A DNA stretch of 64,000 nt from Oscillibacter sp. MSJ-31 (GTDB lineage: Bacteria > Bacillota > Clostridia > Oscillospirales > Oscillospiraceae), in contig NZ_JAHLPT010000009.1 in assembly GCF_018918025.1 (NCBI RefSeq), positions 18,308-82,307 on the forward strand, written 5' to 3'. The position numbers and the translations under genes were made by a program. Under the pieces are notes generated by a model. It saw nothing but the letters and a program-made list of their open reading frames with translations. It was not told the origin of the DNA and made no database searches. Positions 17,859-27,800 of this stretch are shown here, piece after piece; the stretch's first letter is position 1; each line of letters opens with the position of its first letter.

Positions 17859-19337
17859 TCAAGAGGGATTTTGTAAGAAAAGCGACGCGCCGAGGCCCCA
17901 CCACGCAATGCCAGCCACGTTGTGGACGTACAGGCAGCGCCCGCAGTACGAGCCGTGGGCGCAGCAGCCGCCGACAATCGGCACGGACACGATGGCGGGA
18001 TTATAGTAGTGGTAGTCGCAGTCATAGGTCGCATCGCTGCCGCCGAGGACGGTCGGGAACAAGCCCTGTTCCGTCTGTTGCGCGTTCTTCACCCATCCGC
18101 CGCCCGCCTCCGTGGCGTTGATGCCCTTGCGCACGGCCTCATAGCCCGCGCCGGTCAGGTTGTAGTCGCCGTCCTCCGGCGTCATTTTGACCTTGTAGGT
18201 GCCGTTGTCGTAGATAAGCCCCACCAGTCTGTCCCAGCGGTCGCCCCAGAAATTTTCCATGTGGAACACCTTTACGCTGTGGGTCGTGTCGCTGTAGCCG
18301 AAGAACTGCCCCTTGGTGTTCAGCGCACCCGTGGTCAACAGGTCAGCAGCAGACGTGCCGCCGGTGGTGTGTCCCTGCCCGAACACCGCCTGAATGTCGG
18401 TGCTTTTGCCGATAAGCACCAACATATCGTGGATAAGGTTCCAGAACGCCCATGTGGTGAGCGTCCACTTGTCGCCGTTCGCCTGTGCAGCCGCCAGCTC
18501 CTGCGTGGCGTTCAAACTGCTCACGGGGGCTTGACTGGAAAGGGAGCGCAGTTTCGTGTCGATCTTGCTGCCCTCGAACATCGGGCCGTAGGCAAACGGA
18601 GAGATTGTTCCGTCCGGTCGGGTATGTGCGTAGGCGTGATAGCCCTCGTCATACTGCGTTTCGCAGAAAATGACGTAGCGGTAGCCGTTTTCGTGGTAGC
18701 GCTTCACCCACACCAGCGGGATTGCGCTCATGGCGTTGCCGCCGAACGCGGTGTTGGCAACGTCACTTGCCGCCCCCGTGACCCCCTTTTTCGTGTAATC
18801 GTTCGGGTCAAGCTGATACGCCACGCTGCCGTCGTTGTTGACCATGTACGGCGCGTTGTCCCGCACGAACCACACGTCCGCCCACGAGCCGTAGCCGAAT
18901 GTACCCGCCGCGTAGTTCATCGCCGCCGGTGTCATGCCCACAGCGTCGAACAGGTACTCCACGCGCGAGCTTGGGTTTGCCTCGCTCTCTTTCACGCGGT
19001 AGCCATATCTCTTCGGCCTCTGCCCGCGCAGTTCGGAAAGGATGGTGTCAGCCTTTGTGCTGATCGTGTTTGCCGTTGTCTGCACGGTATCGACCTTTCC
19101 GCTGGTGTTCTCCACGGTCGTCTTGACACTCCCGACCTTGGTATTCGTGTCCTCGCCTGTGGTCTTGATGCTTCCAGCCTTGGTGTCGATGCCCTCCACG
19201 GTCGTTTTCACACTTCCGACTTTTGCGCCCGTGTCCTCCACGGTCGTCTTGACGCTTCCCACCTTGGTATTCGTGTCCTCCGTGGTGGCTTTCACGCTGT
19301 CCAGCGTCGCCTTGTCTGCAATGTAGGTTTTCATCAT
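17859..19337 (-). CDS. DGR-diversified tail-fibre/receptor-binding protein
   Basis: 492 residues, presumably at the tail tip, where it binds the host surface. Residues about 18-101 are six 14-residue repeats (pattern TVEDTxxKVGSVKT), a coiled-coil-like stalk. Residues 110-492 form a globular domain ending in a C-type-lectin-like/formylglycine-generating-enzyme-like fold, with ENFWGDRWDRLVGL and the terminal variable segment from VPIVGG to GASLFL. The last 38 or so residues are encoded by the VR. Start ATG at 19337 after AGGAGGGG. It lies directly upstream of TR and RT, the canonical DGR layout. Confidence 0.9.
   Translation of the reverse strand: MMKTYIADKATLDSVKATTEDTNTKVGSVKTTVEDTGAKVGSVKTTVEGIDTKAGSIKTTGEDTNTKVGSVKTTVENTSGKVDTVQTTANTISTKADTILSELRGQRPKRYGYRVKESEANPSSRVEYLFDAVGMTPAAMNYAAGTFGYGSWADVWFVRDNAPYMVNNDGSVAYQLDPNDYTKKGVTGAASDVANTAFGGNAMSAIPLVWVKRYHENGYRYVIFCETQYDEGYHAYAHTRPDGTISPFAYGPMFEGSKIDTKLRSLSSQAPVSSLNATQELAAAQANGDKWTLTTWAFWNLIHDMLVLIGKSTDIQAVFGQGHTTGGTSAADLLTTGALNTKGQFFGYSDTTHSVKVFHMENFWGDRWDRLVGLIYDNGTYKVKMTPEDGDYNLTGAGYEAVRKGINATEAGGGWVKNAQQTEQGLFPTVLGGSDATYDCDYHYYNPAIVSVPIVGGCCAHGSYCGRCLYVHNVAGIAWWGLGASLFLQNPS
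17875..17986 (-). repeat. DGR variable repeat (VR)
   Basis: The 3' end of the variable gene. It matches the TR over 112 bases with 14 substitutions, every one at a TR adenine. The changes convert residues such as N to C, N to H, K to Y, N to I, R to W and N to G in the ligand-binding face. The invariant 3' part (GGCGCGTCGCTTTTCTT in sense) is the likely initiation-of-mutagenic-homing site. Confidence 0.95.
19035..19286 (-). repeat. Six 42-bp tandem coding repeats in the tail-fibre stalk
   Basis: Encodes residues about 18-101 of the DGR target protein in a 14-residue register. Several units differ by only a few bases. Such arrays can change copy number by slippage, altering stalk length. Confidence 0.75.
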
Positions 19338-19351
19338 TCTTCCGCCCCTCC

Positions 19352-19948
19352 TTAATCAGTCACGATGTACACGCCGCCCGCGTCATAGCCCAGCGTGAAC
19401 GCCACGGTGCTGTCGCCGTCCTTGTCCACCTTTGCCCCGAACAAGTCCGTGTGCGCCGACGTGCTCTCGTTGTGCGCCTTGATCGCCGCCGACACCGCCG
19501 CCGTGGTTGCCAGCGCCGATGCGTCGATAGTCACCTGCAGCGTCCCGCCGGTGTTGGAAAACTCCAGCAGGCCGTAGAAAGTATACGCATAGTCCGGCAC
19601 CTCCGTCTTGCTGGGTATCTCCACGCCCGCGTCGGTGTCCGTCTGAAACAGGGCGATCAGCCTTGCCGCACCGCTGTCCAGCTTCGCCCAGATACCGAGC
19701 TGGTTGAGCGGATAGTCCGTTGTCTGTGCCGTCACCTGCAGTTGCAGCTTTTGTCCCTGCGTCGTTGCCTTGCTGGACAGGATGCTGACCGTCTGTTTTT
19801 CGCTCACAAGCGCGGTCTGCGCCAGCATAGCCGCCTCGCTCACGCGGCCCGTTCCCGCCGCCGCGCGGGTGATGGTCAGCGTCTTTCCCGTTGTCCATTG
19901 CGCCAGCAACTCGTTTCCGCTGTTTGTGATAACGCCTTTCCAAGACAC
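19352..19948 (-). CDS. Phage tail-collar/fibre protein
   Basis: 198 residues starting MSWKGVITNSGNELLAQW. This N-terminal pattern, followed by a segment like NQLGIWAKLDSG and a predicted beta-rich middle, is typical of tail-fibre proteins of P2/Mu-like phages that attach fibres to the baseplate. It lies between the gpI-like protein and the DGR-diversified fibre, so it probably links that fibre to the baseplate. Confidence 0.7.
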   Translation of the reverse strand: MSWKGVITNSGNELLAQWTTGKTLTITRAAAGTGRVSEAAMLAQTALVSEKQTVSILSSKATTQGQKLQLQVTAQTTDYPLNQLGIWAKLDSGAARLIALFQTDTDAGVEIPSKTEVPDYAYTFYGLLEFSNTGGTLQVTIDASALATTAAVSAAIKAHNESTSAHTDLFGAKVDKDGDSTVAFTLGYDAGGVYIVTD

Positions 19949-19962
19949 AGTTTTTCGCCTCC

Positions 19963-20556
19963 TTAGAATTTGCTCGCGGTGCCGAAGTCCACGATAGCCA
20001 CGCCAGCGATGCCCGCCATGCCGTAAACCGTCGCAGTGCCGCCCGCATCGTAATATTCCACTTCCTCCAGATGTGCGCTGAACCGCTTGGCAGCGGCGAG
20101 CCTGCGTTCGATCTCCGCGATGGTCATGGCGGCGAACTTCTGCCGCTCCTCCACGGTGGTGATGTTGACCCGCAGTCTGAATTTCCCGTGGGTGCCGCCG
20201 TACTCAAACCATTCCTCCAGCTTTGTTCCCGGATAGATTGCGTCGGCCTGCGTTCTTGCAGCTCCCGCAGTTCCCATTGTTCGTCGGATGTTCAGCGCCG
20301 TCTTGACGATGCGCCGCTTCTGCTCGATGTCGTACCCGGTGTCGTACCAGTCGATCTTCCAGTTCACAGCCAGCGCGTCCAGCACCTCCTCGGCCACGGT
20401 GTCGATGGCGGTGTATATCTGACTTCCCGCGATATAGCCCATCGTCTTTTGGTGCAGCTCCAGCATCGCCATGGATAGGGCCTTTACCCACGGCTGTTCT
20501 CCCAGAATGCGCGGCAAGCCGTCGGCGATTTGGGCATTTTTTAGGCTCTTAATCAT
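19963..20556 (-). CDS. Baseplate protein, P2 gpI/YmfQ-like
   Basis: 197 residues. It follows the baseplate J gene, as gpI does in P2-like phages. Features: ADGLPRILGEQPWVKALSMAMLEL at the N-terminus (two adjacent stretches), WKIDWYDTGYDIEQKRRIV in the middle, and a C-terminal domain with AGIAGVAIVDFG. I choose the ATG at 20556, 7 bases after GGAGGG. It overlaps the J stop by 8 bases. Confidence 0.8.
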   Translation of the reverse strand: MIKSLKNAQIADGLPRILGEQPWVKALSMAMLELHQKTMGYIAGSQIYTAIDTVAEEVLDALAVNWKIDWYDTGYDIEQKRRIVKTALNIRRTMGTAGAARTQADAIYPGTKLEEWFEYGGTHGKFRLRVNITTVEERQKFAAMTIAEIERRLAAAKRFSAHLEEVEYYDAGGTATVYGMAGIAGVAIVDFGTASKF

Positions 20557-21706
20557 CCTCCAGCCCTCCATAGGTGGCGGTTGCCCCCGTGCATTTCGGC
20601 AGCTCCGTGGTGTCGATCACGGTGTCTACGGGGGCGGTCAGCGTTACCCGCTTGGCTCCCGCTTCCCGCAGCCGGGCGATCAGCTCCGTCGGGTTGATGT
20701 CCCTCCCCAGCTTTCTTTGCCATGTCTGGAAGTCCGCCACTGCCGCCGCGATGCGGCTTTGTATCTCACTCACGCTTCGCTGGTCGCTTTCCGCGATCCA
20801 GTATTTCACAGTGATGGCGTATTCCACCTCGTCCGGGGCCAGCGCCGTCACCTTGTCACACAGCGGACGGATGGTCTCGTCGTCCAGATAGGCCGCCATG
20901 GCCGTCAGCTCCGTGCTGTTGGGGACGCGCAGCCCGTTCTCGTCCTCGATCACGAAGTAGATATTTACCTCGTCCGGCAACGGGCTGACGATGCGCACAT
21001 CGGCTACATCGCCCCGCCACTCCCGCGCGTAGTATTCATAGGCATCGCGCGGCCCGGCGCAGCTATATACGCTGGGGGCGAGGTAGATGCGCCGTGTCAG
21101 GCTGTCGTCGTCCTCTGCGTCCAGTCCGCCGGTGCTTGGTGTGGTGTTGCTCACGCTGGCAACATAGGCGATGGGGTCAACCAGTATCTTGATGCCGCCG
21201 GTCAGAATGCCGTTGCTGTCCGCTCCGGCCTCCTCCGCCTGCACCACCACGTCGGTGTAGGTCTCTCCCGCCGCTATCTCGCCGTATTCCACGGTGTTGA
21301 AGTATTTTCCGTCCTCGGTCTTGACCCGCGTTCCCGCCGGAATAGCCGTCGCGCCGCTTTGCGCTTCCGAAAGCGTAAATCGCACCGTCGCCGTGGCCCG
21401 GTTTGCCTCCTTGCGCGTCAACCCCACAAGAGCGGCCAGCGCATCCAGCGCGTCTCCGGTACTGGTTTTCAGCATTTCCATCCGGCCCTTTGCGTCGGCG
21501 TACTGCATCGTCTGATACTCCATCGCGCAAAAGGCTTTCATCAGCAGGTTCAGCGGGTCGGCCTCGCCGATCTCCGGCTCCTTTCCTGTGGCCTCCCGGT
21601 AATACTTGGTGTATAGCTCGCGTAGCTGTTCTTCCGTCTCCTGCAAGGTCATGCTTTCGATGAAGCTCAGCTCCGGGCAGTTTGCCAATTCAGCGATATT
21701 AGACAA
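20549..21706 (-). CDS. Baseplate J family protein
   Basis: 385 residues, a wedge component of the contractile-tail baseplate. The N-terminal segment (ADPLNLLMKAF), IPAGTRVKTEDGKYF and the DDDSLTRRIYLAP region match P2 gpJ/PBSX XkdT-type proteins. It lies in the order W-J-I found in P2-like tails and overlaps the W gene by 8 bases. Confidence 0.9.
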   Translation of the reverse strand: MSNIAELANCPELSFIESMTLQETEEQLRELYTKYYREATGKEPEIGEADPLNLLMKAFCAMEYQTMQYADAKGRMEMLKTSTGDALDALAALVGLTRKEANRATATVRFTLSEAQSGATAIPAGTRVKTEDGKYFNTVEYGEIAAGETYTDVVVQAEEAGADSNGILTGGIKILVDPIAYVASVSNTTPSTGGLDAEDDDSLTRRIYLAPSVYSCAGPRDAYEYYAREWRGDVADVRIVSPLPDEVNIYFVIEDENGLRVPNSTELTAMAAYLDDETIRPLCDKVTALAPDEVEYAITVKYWIAESDQRSVSEIQSRIAAAVADFQTWQRKLGRDINPTELIARLREAGAKRVTLTAPVDTVIDTTELPKCTGATATYGGLEDD

Positions 21707-22013
21707 GCTCGATCACCACCTTTGGTGTCATATTTCCGTCCTGCGATTTTCCCGCAGTCCATTCCACACGGACGACACGCGCCCGTGGCTCATATTGTTC
21801 TGTCTTGCGCACATACTCCGCCGCCAGCAGGACTTGCGCATTTTCCTGCGGGCAGTCGATGATCGTCCCGTCGATGCCGAACTCCCGGTCAAGCGCCTGC
21901 TCTCCGGCCCTCGTGGCGTAAAGCACCTGCAGGTTTCGGTACACCTCCGCCGCCGGGGTGTCGTTCGCGCTGCCCGGCAGTATCTCGATCACCGCGTTTT
22001 CCGTTGATAACAT
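21699..22013 (-). CDS. Baseplate wedge protein W (gp25-like)
   Basis: 104 residues of the GPW/gp25 family, which connects sheath and baseplate. EVYRNLQVLYATRAGEQALDREFGIDG (two consecutive parts) is the family's core pattern, followed by IDCPQENAQVLLAAEYV. It overlaps the J gene. Confidence 0.85.
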   Translation of the reverse strand: MLSTENAVIEILPGSANDTPAAEVYRNLQVLYATRAGEQALDREFGIDGTIIDCPQENAQVLLAAEYVRKTEQYEPRARVVRVEWTAGKSQDGNMTPKVVIELV

Positions 22014-22023
22014 GGCTGCCTCC

Positions 22024-22416
22024 TCACAGATATTCCTCGATGGTCAGGCTCACCTTGCACTCCACCATCGCGCCGCCGTGCAGCACCGCGCCCCACTCGT
22101 CGCTGATGTCCGTGATCTTGAACGGATACGGTGATACCGGCGAGCCGCCCACGATGAACCAGTCCGCCGCGTTGGTCTCCGCCATGCGCTGAAAATGCCG
22201 CAGAACGCTTCGCGGGTTTACCCCGTCCTGCGCCCGCAGCAAAAGATCGAACTGGTATTTCCGCAGCTTCGGGGCAATCCATTGGCTCCGCGCCCGTGCG
22301 CCTGTCCGGTTGTGGGTCGCCCAATCGCTGCCCCCTTGGCCTTTCAGCCCGCTCGGTGTCAGGATACGCCGGTCGCTCACCGTGAACGTCATGCCCATGT
22401 AGCTTCCCAATGCCAC
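22024..22416 (-). CDS. Tail protein U (gpU-like)
   Basis: 130 residues. MALGSYMGMTFTVSDRRILTPSG and the following HNRTGARARSQWIAPKLRKYQF segment fit P2 gpU-family tail proteins, which act at the sheath or tail terminus. Two-residue sense only: order D-V-U-W-J matches P2-like tails. Confidence 0.78.
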   Translation of the reverse strand: MALGSYMGMTFTVSDRRILTPSGLKGQGGSDWATHNRTGARARSQWIAPKLRKYQFDLLLRAQDGVNPRSVLRHFQRMAETNAADWFIVGGSPVSPYPFKITDISDEWGAVLHGGAMVECKVSLTIEEYL

Positions 22417-22429
22417 TTTTCGTCCCTCC

Positions 22430-23236
22430 TTACTTATCCGGCTTTCCCACCGCGCCGTTCATGTGCGTGTGGTTTACAAGGCTCACGCCGTTGATGGTGA
22501 TGTCCCCGCTCGCCGCCGTGGCGTTGATCTCCGGGGCTGTCAGGCTGATCTTGGTGGGGCTTTCGATCTCCACATCCCCGGCCTCTGTCACCTTGACCGT
22601 CGCGCCGTTTATGGTGATCTCTGCGTCGCCGCCCTCCACTTCGATCTCTGCGCCTTTTTTCGCGGCGAATGTATACTTGCCGCCCGCCGTTACGCTCAAC
22701 GCGCCTGCGGCCTCGATGCTCACAAAGGTGCCTGCCTCGATGCTCACCGTTGTCCCCGCCACGATGCCAACGCCGGTTTTGGCGTTCAGGCTCATGCTGG
22801 CGGCGCTGCTCTTGGCCTGAAACTGTCCGCCCGCCACAAGGCTGATCGCGCCTTTCGCCTCGTCGTATATCTCGCCGTTGCAGTTGCGCCCTGTCCGCCG
22901 GTTCACATACTGGGTGTAAACGCCGGTGTTCTCGTCGTAGCGCTCATAAGCCAGTCCCTTTCGCGCGGCGTACTCCTTTCGGAACAGGCCCTTGTAGCCC
23001 TCCGCCGGGGTGTTGGTCTTGTTCCACACCGTTCCGGTGGTGGTTCCCGCCGCAGTTCCGTTGCTGTTGTGGCTCACGCTCACCACCTGCCCGATGCTTG
23101 GCATCTTGTACTCGCCGTTGCTGATAGCGTTGATCTGGCGGGTCACACTTTTTCCCCGGTCAAAGTAGGTCACCTCATAGGTTCCCGCCTTATAGTCGAT
23201 GGCGCTCACGCGCCCGGTTCGGTTTGTCCCCGCCAT
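22430..23236 (-). CDS. Baseplate spike protein V (gpV-like)
   Basis: 268 residues. The N-terminal OB fold (RVSAIDYKAGTYEVTYFDRG, IGQVVSVSHNSNG) is followed by a repetitive beta-helix (SLNAKTGVGIVAGTTVSIEAG and similar strands) and a tip motif HTHMNG near the C-terminus. HxH tips bind iron in P2 gpV-like membrane-piercing spikes. The start is the ATG at 23236, overlapping the stop of the hub gene (TAATG). Confidence 0.85.
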   Translation of the reverse strand: MAGTNRTGRVSAIDYKAGTYEVTYFDRGKSVTRQINAISNGEYKMPSIGQVVSVSHNSNGTAAGTTTGTVWNKTNTPAEGYKGLFRKEYAARKGLAYERYDENTGVYTQYVNRRTGRNCNGEIYDEAKGAISLVAGGQFQAKSSAASMSLNAKTGVGIVAGTTVSIEAGTFVSIEAAGALSVTAGGKYTFAAKKGAEIEVEGGDAEITINGATVKVTEAGDVEIESPTKISLTAPEINATAASGDITINGVSLVNHTHMNGAVGKPDK

Positions 23237-24594
23237 TACTTCTTTGCCTCCTCGCTGGCGATGCAGTAGCTCACAGGCACCCAGCCCGTCACGTTCTGGC
23301 CCACTGGCAGCTTTCCGCACCGCGCCGAGCTGTTGGTCACGCGGTAGCGCCCGTTGATCAGGATACCGTCGTACAGCCAGTATGTGCCGGTCTTGGTTCC
23401 TGCCTTGTTCTTTGCCGTGCTGGAAACATACAGCGGAGCCTTGTTCAGCGTGATCGCCTGCCCCGCCTCGCCGCCTGCCGCCGCGCTGGCTGCGCCCGCC
23501 GCCGGACTGGTGGTAGCGTAGGTGCTGTCATAGCTCACGCCGCTGTCCGCCGTCTTTTCGTGATACACGATCTTGCCGCCCACGTCCCACGAATGGAACG
23601 CCGGGCCGATACCGCTGCACTCAAAGTCGGTGGTCAGTCCGTTGCTGGAAATCTTGTGCGTCACCCTGTCCACAAAGTATTTCCCGTTCAGGTTGCCAAA
23701 GCCTGTCAGCGCGATGCAGTTTCCCGCGCTTACCCTCCAGTCTCCGTCCACGCCGAAGCGTAGTTTCACCGTCCCGTGGTTGGCGCTGTTCAGCTCCGCG
23801 CAGAGCTGGACGCTGGCATCGTATACGCTGGTAGCCCGCCGGTTCACGCTCTTGGTGTGCGAGCCGCCGCCCACGCTACACTCGATGTCAATGTCCTTGT
23901 CCGCGTCCGTGTAATTGAAGTACCCGCCGGTATAGGTGCCGGACAGGGTGGTGGTGTAGCCGAAGCTCCCCGGCCTGATCTGCGAGCGGTCAAAGGTGCG
24001 CACGGCCCGCTTTGCCTTGTACTTCTCCCGGTCATACACCCACAGCCGCCGGGCATACACTTTCAGGATAAGTCCGTAGTTTTTGCACAGGCTGTTGTAG
24101 TAGCTGCTGTCCGTGCCGTCCTGCTCGTCGCACTCGATGTCGTAGTCGTCGGCATCGTAGGTGAACGCAAGGCCGTACCGCGCGGCGATCTTTGCGCCGA
24201 TACGCTTGATGCTGGTGTTCTTCCAGATCACGTCCCGCTCCAGCTCCGAAAAGTCGCTGTCGCTGGGCTTGCTCACGCCGCCCACCTGCAAGGTCGTCGG
24301 CGCGTCCGAAAAGCTCACATCGTCCAGCACGAACAACCCGCACTCCATGATGCTCCGCTGGCCCTGCCGTTCCCAGTTGTAGCCGAGAACACGCGCCCGC
24401 AGCGTCGCGCCCTTTTCCGGCATCCAGCCCAGCAGCCATTTCCTGTCCTGCGCGTTGATGGTGATGTCGATGCTGTCGCTGTTGTCCGCCGCGCTGTCGG
24501 TGTAGGTCAGGCTCTCGATGTCTCCGCCCACCTGCCCGGCAAAAGGGTAGCTGTTGTAGCGCACATCCAGCGCCAGCCGTCTTGTCTCAATCAT
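23236..24594 (-). CDS. Baseplate hub/late control protein D-like, with SH3-like C-terminus
   Basis: 452 residues. Residues 1-340 fit the P2 gpD/T4 gp27-like hub (DIESLTYTDSAADNSDSIDI, and FNYTDADKDIDIE). After an Ala-rich linker (about 355-375), an SH3-like tail (ITLNKAPLYVSS to WVPVSYC) is unusual for a hub and may bind the cell wall during injection. It is coupled to the V gene. Confidence 0.82.
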   Translation of the reverse strand: MIETRRLALDVRYNSYPFAGQVGGDIESLTYTDSAADNSDSIDITINAQDRKWLLGWMPEKGATLRARVLGYNWERQGQRSIMECGLFVLDDVSFSDAPTTLQVGGVSKPSDSDFSELERDVIWKNTSIKRIGAKIAARYGLAFTYDADDYDIECDEQDGTDSSYYNSLCKNYGLILKVYARRLWVYDREKYKAKRAVRTFDRSQIRPGSFGYTTTLSGTYTGGYFNYTDADKDIDIECSVGGGSHTKSVNRRATSVYDASVQLCAELNSANHGTVKLRFGVDGDWRVSAGNCIALTGFGNLNGKYFVDRVTHKISSNGLTTDFECSGIGPAFHSWDVGGKIVYHEKTADSGVSYDSTYATTSPAAGAASAAAGGEAGQAITLNKAPLYVSSTAKNKAGTKTGTYWLYDGILINGRYRVTNSSARCGKLPVGQNVTGWVPVSYCIASEEAKK

Positions 24595-24796
24595 AGCTCG
24601 CCTCGTATTTCCACGGCGGCAGCAGTCCGTCCCGCTCCTCCTCCAGCGCCGGGGTGTTCAGCTCCACCCCGGCGTTGAAGATAAACGTGTCGATCTCCTG
24701 CGGATTTGCCGCCATCAGCACATCAGCGTGGTACTCGCTGCCGTATACCTCCTTGGCGATCACATCCCATGTGTCGCCGCTCTTGGTCGTGTACAT
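24587..24796 (-). CDS. Tail protein X (LysM domain)
   Basis: 69 residues: one LysM-like domain (YTTKSGDTWDVIAKEVYGS, VLMAANPQ). P2 gpX-type proteins lie between the tape measure and hub D genes, as here. The ATG at 24796 follows GGGAGG. Longer frames upstream lie in the tape-measure gene. It overlaps hub D by 8 bases. Confidence 0.88.
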   Translation of the reverse strand: MYTTKSGDTWDVIAKEVYGSEYHADVLMAANPQEIDTFIFNAGVELNTPALEEERDGLLPPWKYEASYD

Positions 24797-24810
24797 CGCG
24801 TTTCCTCCCG

Positions 24811-27800
24811 TCAGTATGCCGTGCGGGCCTGTCTGCGCTGCATCTGGAGATACCACGCTTCAAACCGTGCCTGCGCCTCGGCCAGAGCTTCCTCCACCAT
24901 GCTGCGGTCGGCGTTGCCCTGAATGTTGATCACCGGCGCAAAGGCTATGCCGCCTCCGCCGCCGGAGCCGCCGCCGTCGATTTCCGCCAGCTCCACCGGC
25001 TTCACGCCCAGCATTTGCCCGGCCTTTGCCCAGATGTCCAGATTGTCCCGCCGGGCCGCCCGCTGGAAGCTGATCACCGCCTCCGTTCCGGCCTCGCCCG
25101 CGATGCTTGCGCCGTTTGTAAAGCCGCCTTGCGCAAGCATGGGGATTTCCGGGATATTGATGGAGAACGACTTGCCGCCCAGCAGCGGCACCCAGTCCGG
25201 GATGGTAATGCCGAGACTGTTGATGCCTGCGATTGCCTTGTTGATCAGGGCGATCACCGCGTTAATGGGGGTCTTGAACAGAGCGCCCAGCGTATTGAAG
25301 ATGCCCACGAAGATGGATTTCACACCCTCCCACGCCATACGCCAGTTGCCGGAGAACACGCCGGTGATGAAGTTGATCACGCCCTCAAAGATGGTCTTGA
25401 CCCCGTTGATCGCGCTGCTGATGCCCTCGGCAAAGGCACCGATGGCGGCCAGCACCGCCGGAACCACTACCTGACCAATGTGCAGCAGCACCGTGATCAC
25501 CGTCTGAATGATCGGCATAAGGAACTGAATTGCCTCACCGATGATCTGCGCCACCGTCATGACCACGGAACCCACGCCGCTGATGATGGATGCGATGGAT
25601 GGAGCCGCCGCTGTGATGGTTTGCAGAATGACCGGCACCACCGTCTGTGTGATAAAGCCGAATATGCTTTCGATGATGGGCCGCACCGTCGTCTGTGAAA
25701 AGGTCACGAGCTGGCCGATCACGCCCATCACCGATTGCAGGATGGTGGTAATGCCTCCAAAGGCTGCGCCCGCGTCCTCGCCGAACAGATTGGTGATGCT
25801 CTCCTGCAGCGGTTGCAGCGCCTTTGCCACACCGCCGTCCTCGAACAATCCCAGCAGCGCGTCCTTGAATGCCGTAAACTTTTCCAGTCCCGTGTCGCCG
25901 AACACACGCTGCACGATTTTGTCCAGCCCGCCGAACTTGTCCGTCAGGATGCTCACCACGGCGATGATGCCGGAGATCACGCCCACAATAGGCAGCGCCC
26001 CGGACAGCAGACTACCGAGGCCGCCAGCAATGGGGCCATAGATACTCCCCAGCAGACTGGCCCCGCCGCTGAATATGCTCCCGACAGCTTTCCCGGCACC
26101 GGAGTTTGCGATACCGCTTACCACGCCTCCCGCTTTCCCCAGCAAGCCGGAAAGACCCTGCTGGAAGATGCTGCCCTGAATGGTAGCCGCCGCTCCAATG
26201 CCCGCGATGCCCTGTCGTAGCGGCATGGTCAACTTACCCAGCGCACCGCCCGCCTTTCCCATAAGGCCGCCCGCAAATTGTCCGGCCCGGCTGTTGGCGA
26301 ACATCCCGCCGAGATTTCCGATGGACGAGCCGATGCCGCCCAGCCATTGCGCGGTCTTGCTGTTTCCGATTGCCCCCCGCAGGACGCTCCCCGCGCTTTG
26401 GTAGCCGGACAACAGCCCCGGCGTTCCCGCCGCCGCGCTCAAAAGTCCTGTGGTTCCCTTGATGCCGTTTCCGCTGATCAGACTGGAGATTGCCGCCCCC
26501 AGCGTCGTGCGGAAGCCGTTGCTTCCCGATGCGCCCCGGAACGCAGAGAAAAGCCCCGCGCCCGCCGCGCCCGCACTCTTGCCGCTCTTGAATAGGCCCG
26601 CAAGTCCGCCCTTTCCACCGGAGAAAATAGCCTCCGCCGCCGGGGCGAACTTCATGCCAACAAACGCCGCCGCCATGCCGCCCAGCACACGCACCACCTG
26701 CTCGCCGTTGTTGATCAGGTAGTCAAGCCCCTTTTGGATGTACGGCAGCGCCGTGTCCATAGCGCTCCCCAGCTTCTCCACGCCCCGGCTTGCCAGCGTT
26801 CCCAAGCTCTCCGCAAGCTGCGTCAGCTCCGGCATATTCTTTCGGATGCTGTTTAGAAAGTCGATCATGGAGAGATTGAACTGTTTTTTCGCCGGGAGGA
26901 ACGCATCGCCGATCTCGATTTTCAGCGCCGTCTTGGTGCTTTTCAGCATGGTCTCGATGGCCTCCGGGGTCTGCGATTTGATGTTGAACTCCCGCTCCAT
27001 GCTTCCCGTGTACAGGCTTGGGTCGCTCACCATTTCCAGCGCCTTTCGGTACACATCGAGATTGTTGACGATCTTCGCGCCGCCCTCAATGGCCCATTGG
27101 CCGAACAGGGTGGATAGCGCCGCTACCTGTCGCTCCTGCGGCAGATCGTTGATGGCCTTGAAGATGGTATCCAGCGTTCCCACGCTGTCCTCCTGCATGG
27201 CCTTGGCGACCCACTCCGCGCTCATGCCCATCTCCTCGAACTGTTCTTTCTGGGCTTTCGTCGCACTTGCGCCCTTGCTCAAATTCACGATCATGCGCTT
27301 GATGCTGGTGCCGACGCGATCAGTCGATACGCCTGTCGCCAGCATGGCATCCGCCAACGCCGCCGTTGTGGCCGCGCTTACGCCGCCCACTTGGCCGAGG
27401 CTCGCCGCAGAATTGACCGCCTCCGCGATTTCCGCCGCCGTGGTCGCGCTGTTTGCGCCCAGATAGTTGATCTGGTCAAAGAGCACCATGACCTCCTCGT
27501 GGGTCATTTTCAGCGATTGCTCCCACTTGGCGGCCCAGTTGCCCGCCTGATCGGCGCTGATGTCCATGGCCGCGCCGGTCATGGCGATGTCCCGCAGGAA
27601 ACCGGTAACATTGCCGGAGCTGTCGATCTTGATCAAGTCCTCCATAGCCTTGCCGGATTGGCCCGCCGCAGCGGCGAGGCGTGTCAAATCCTCCTGCGTA
27701 TAGGGGATTTGTGTGCTTAAATCCTTGATTGCGTCCTTCATGGCCTCGTAGTTCTGCGCGTAGGTCTTGCCGTTATCCGCCACCTTGTCGCTGATCTTTC

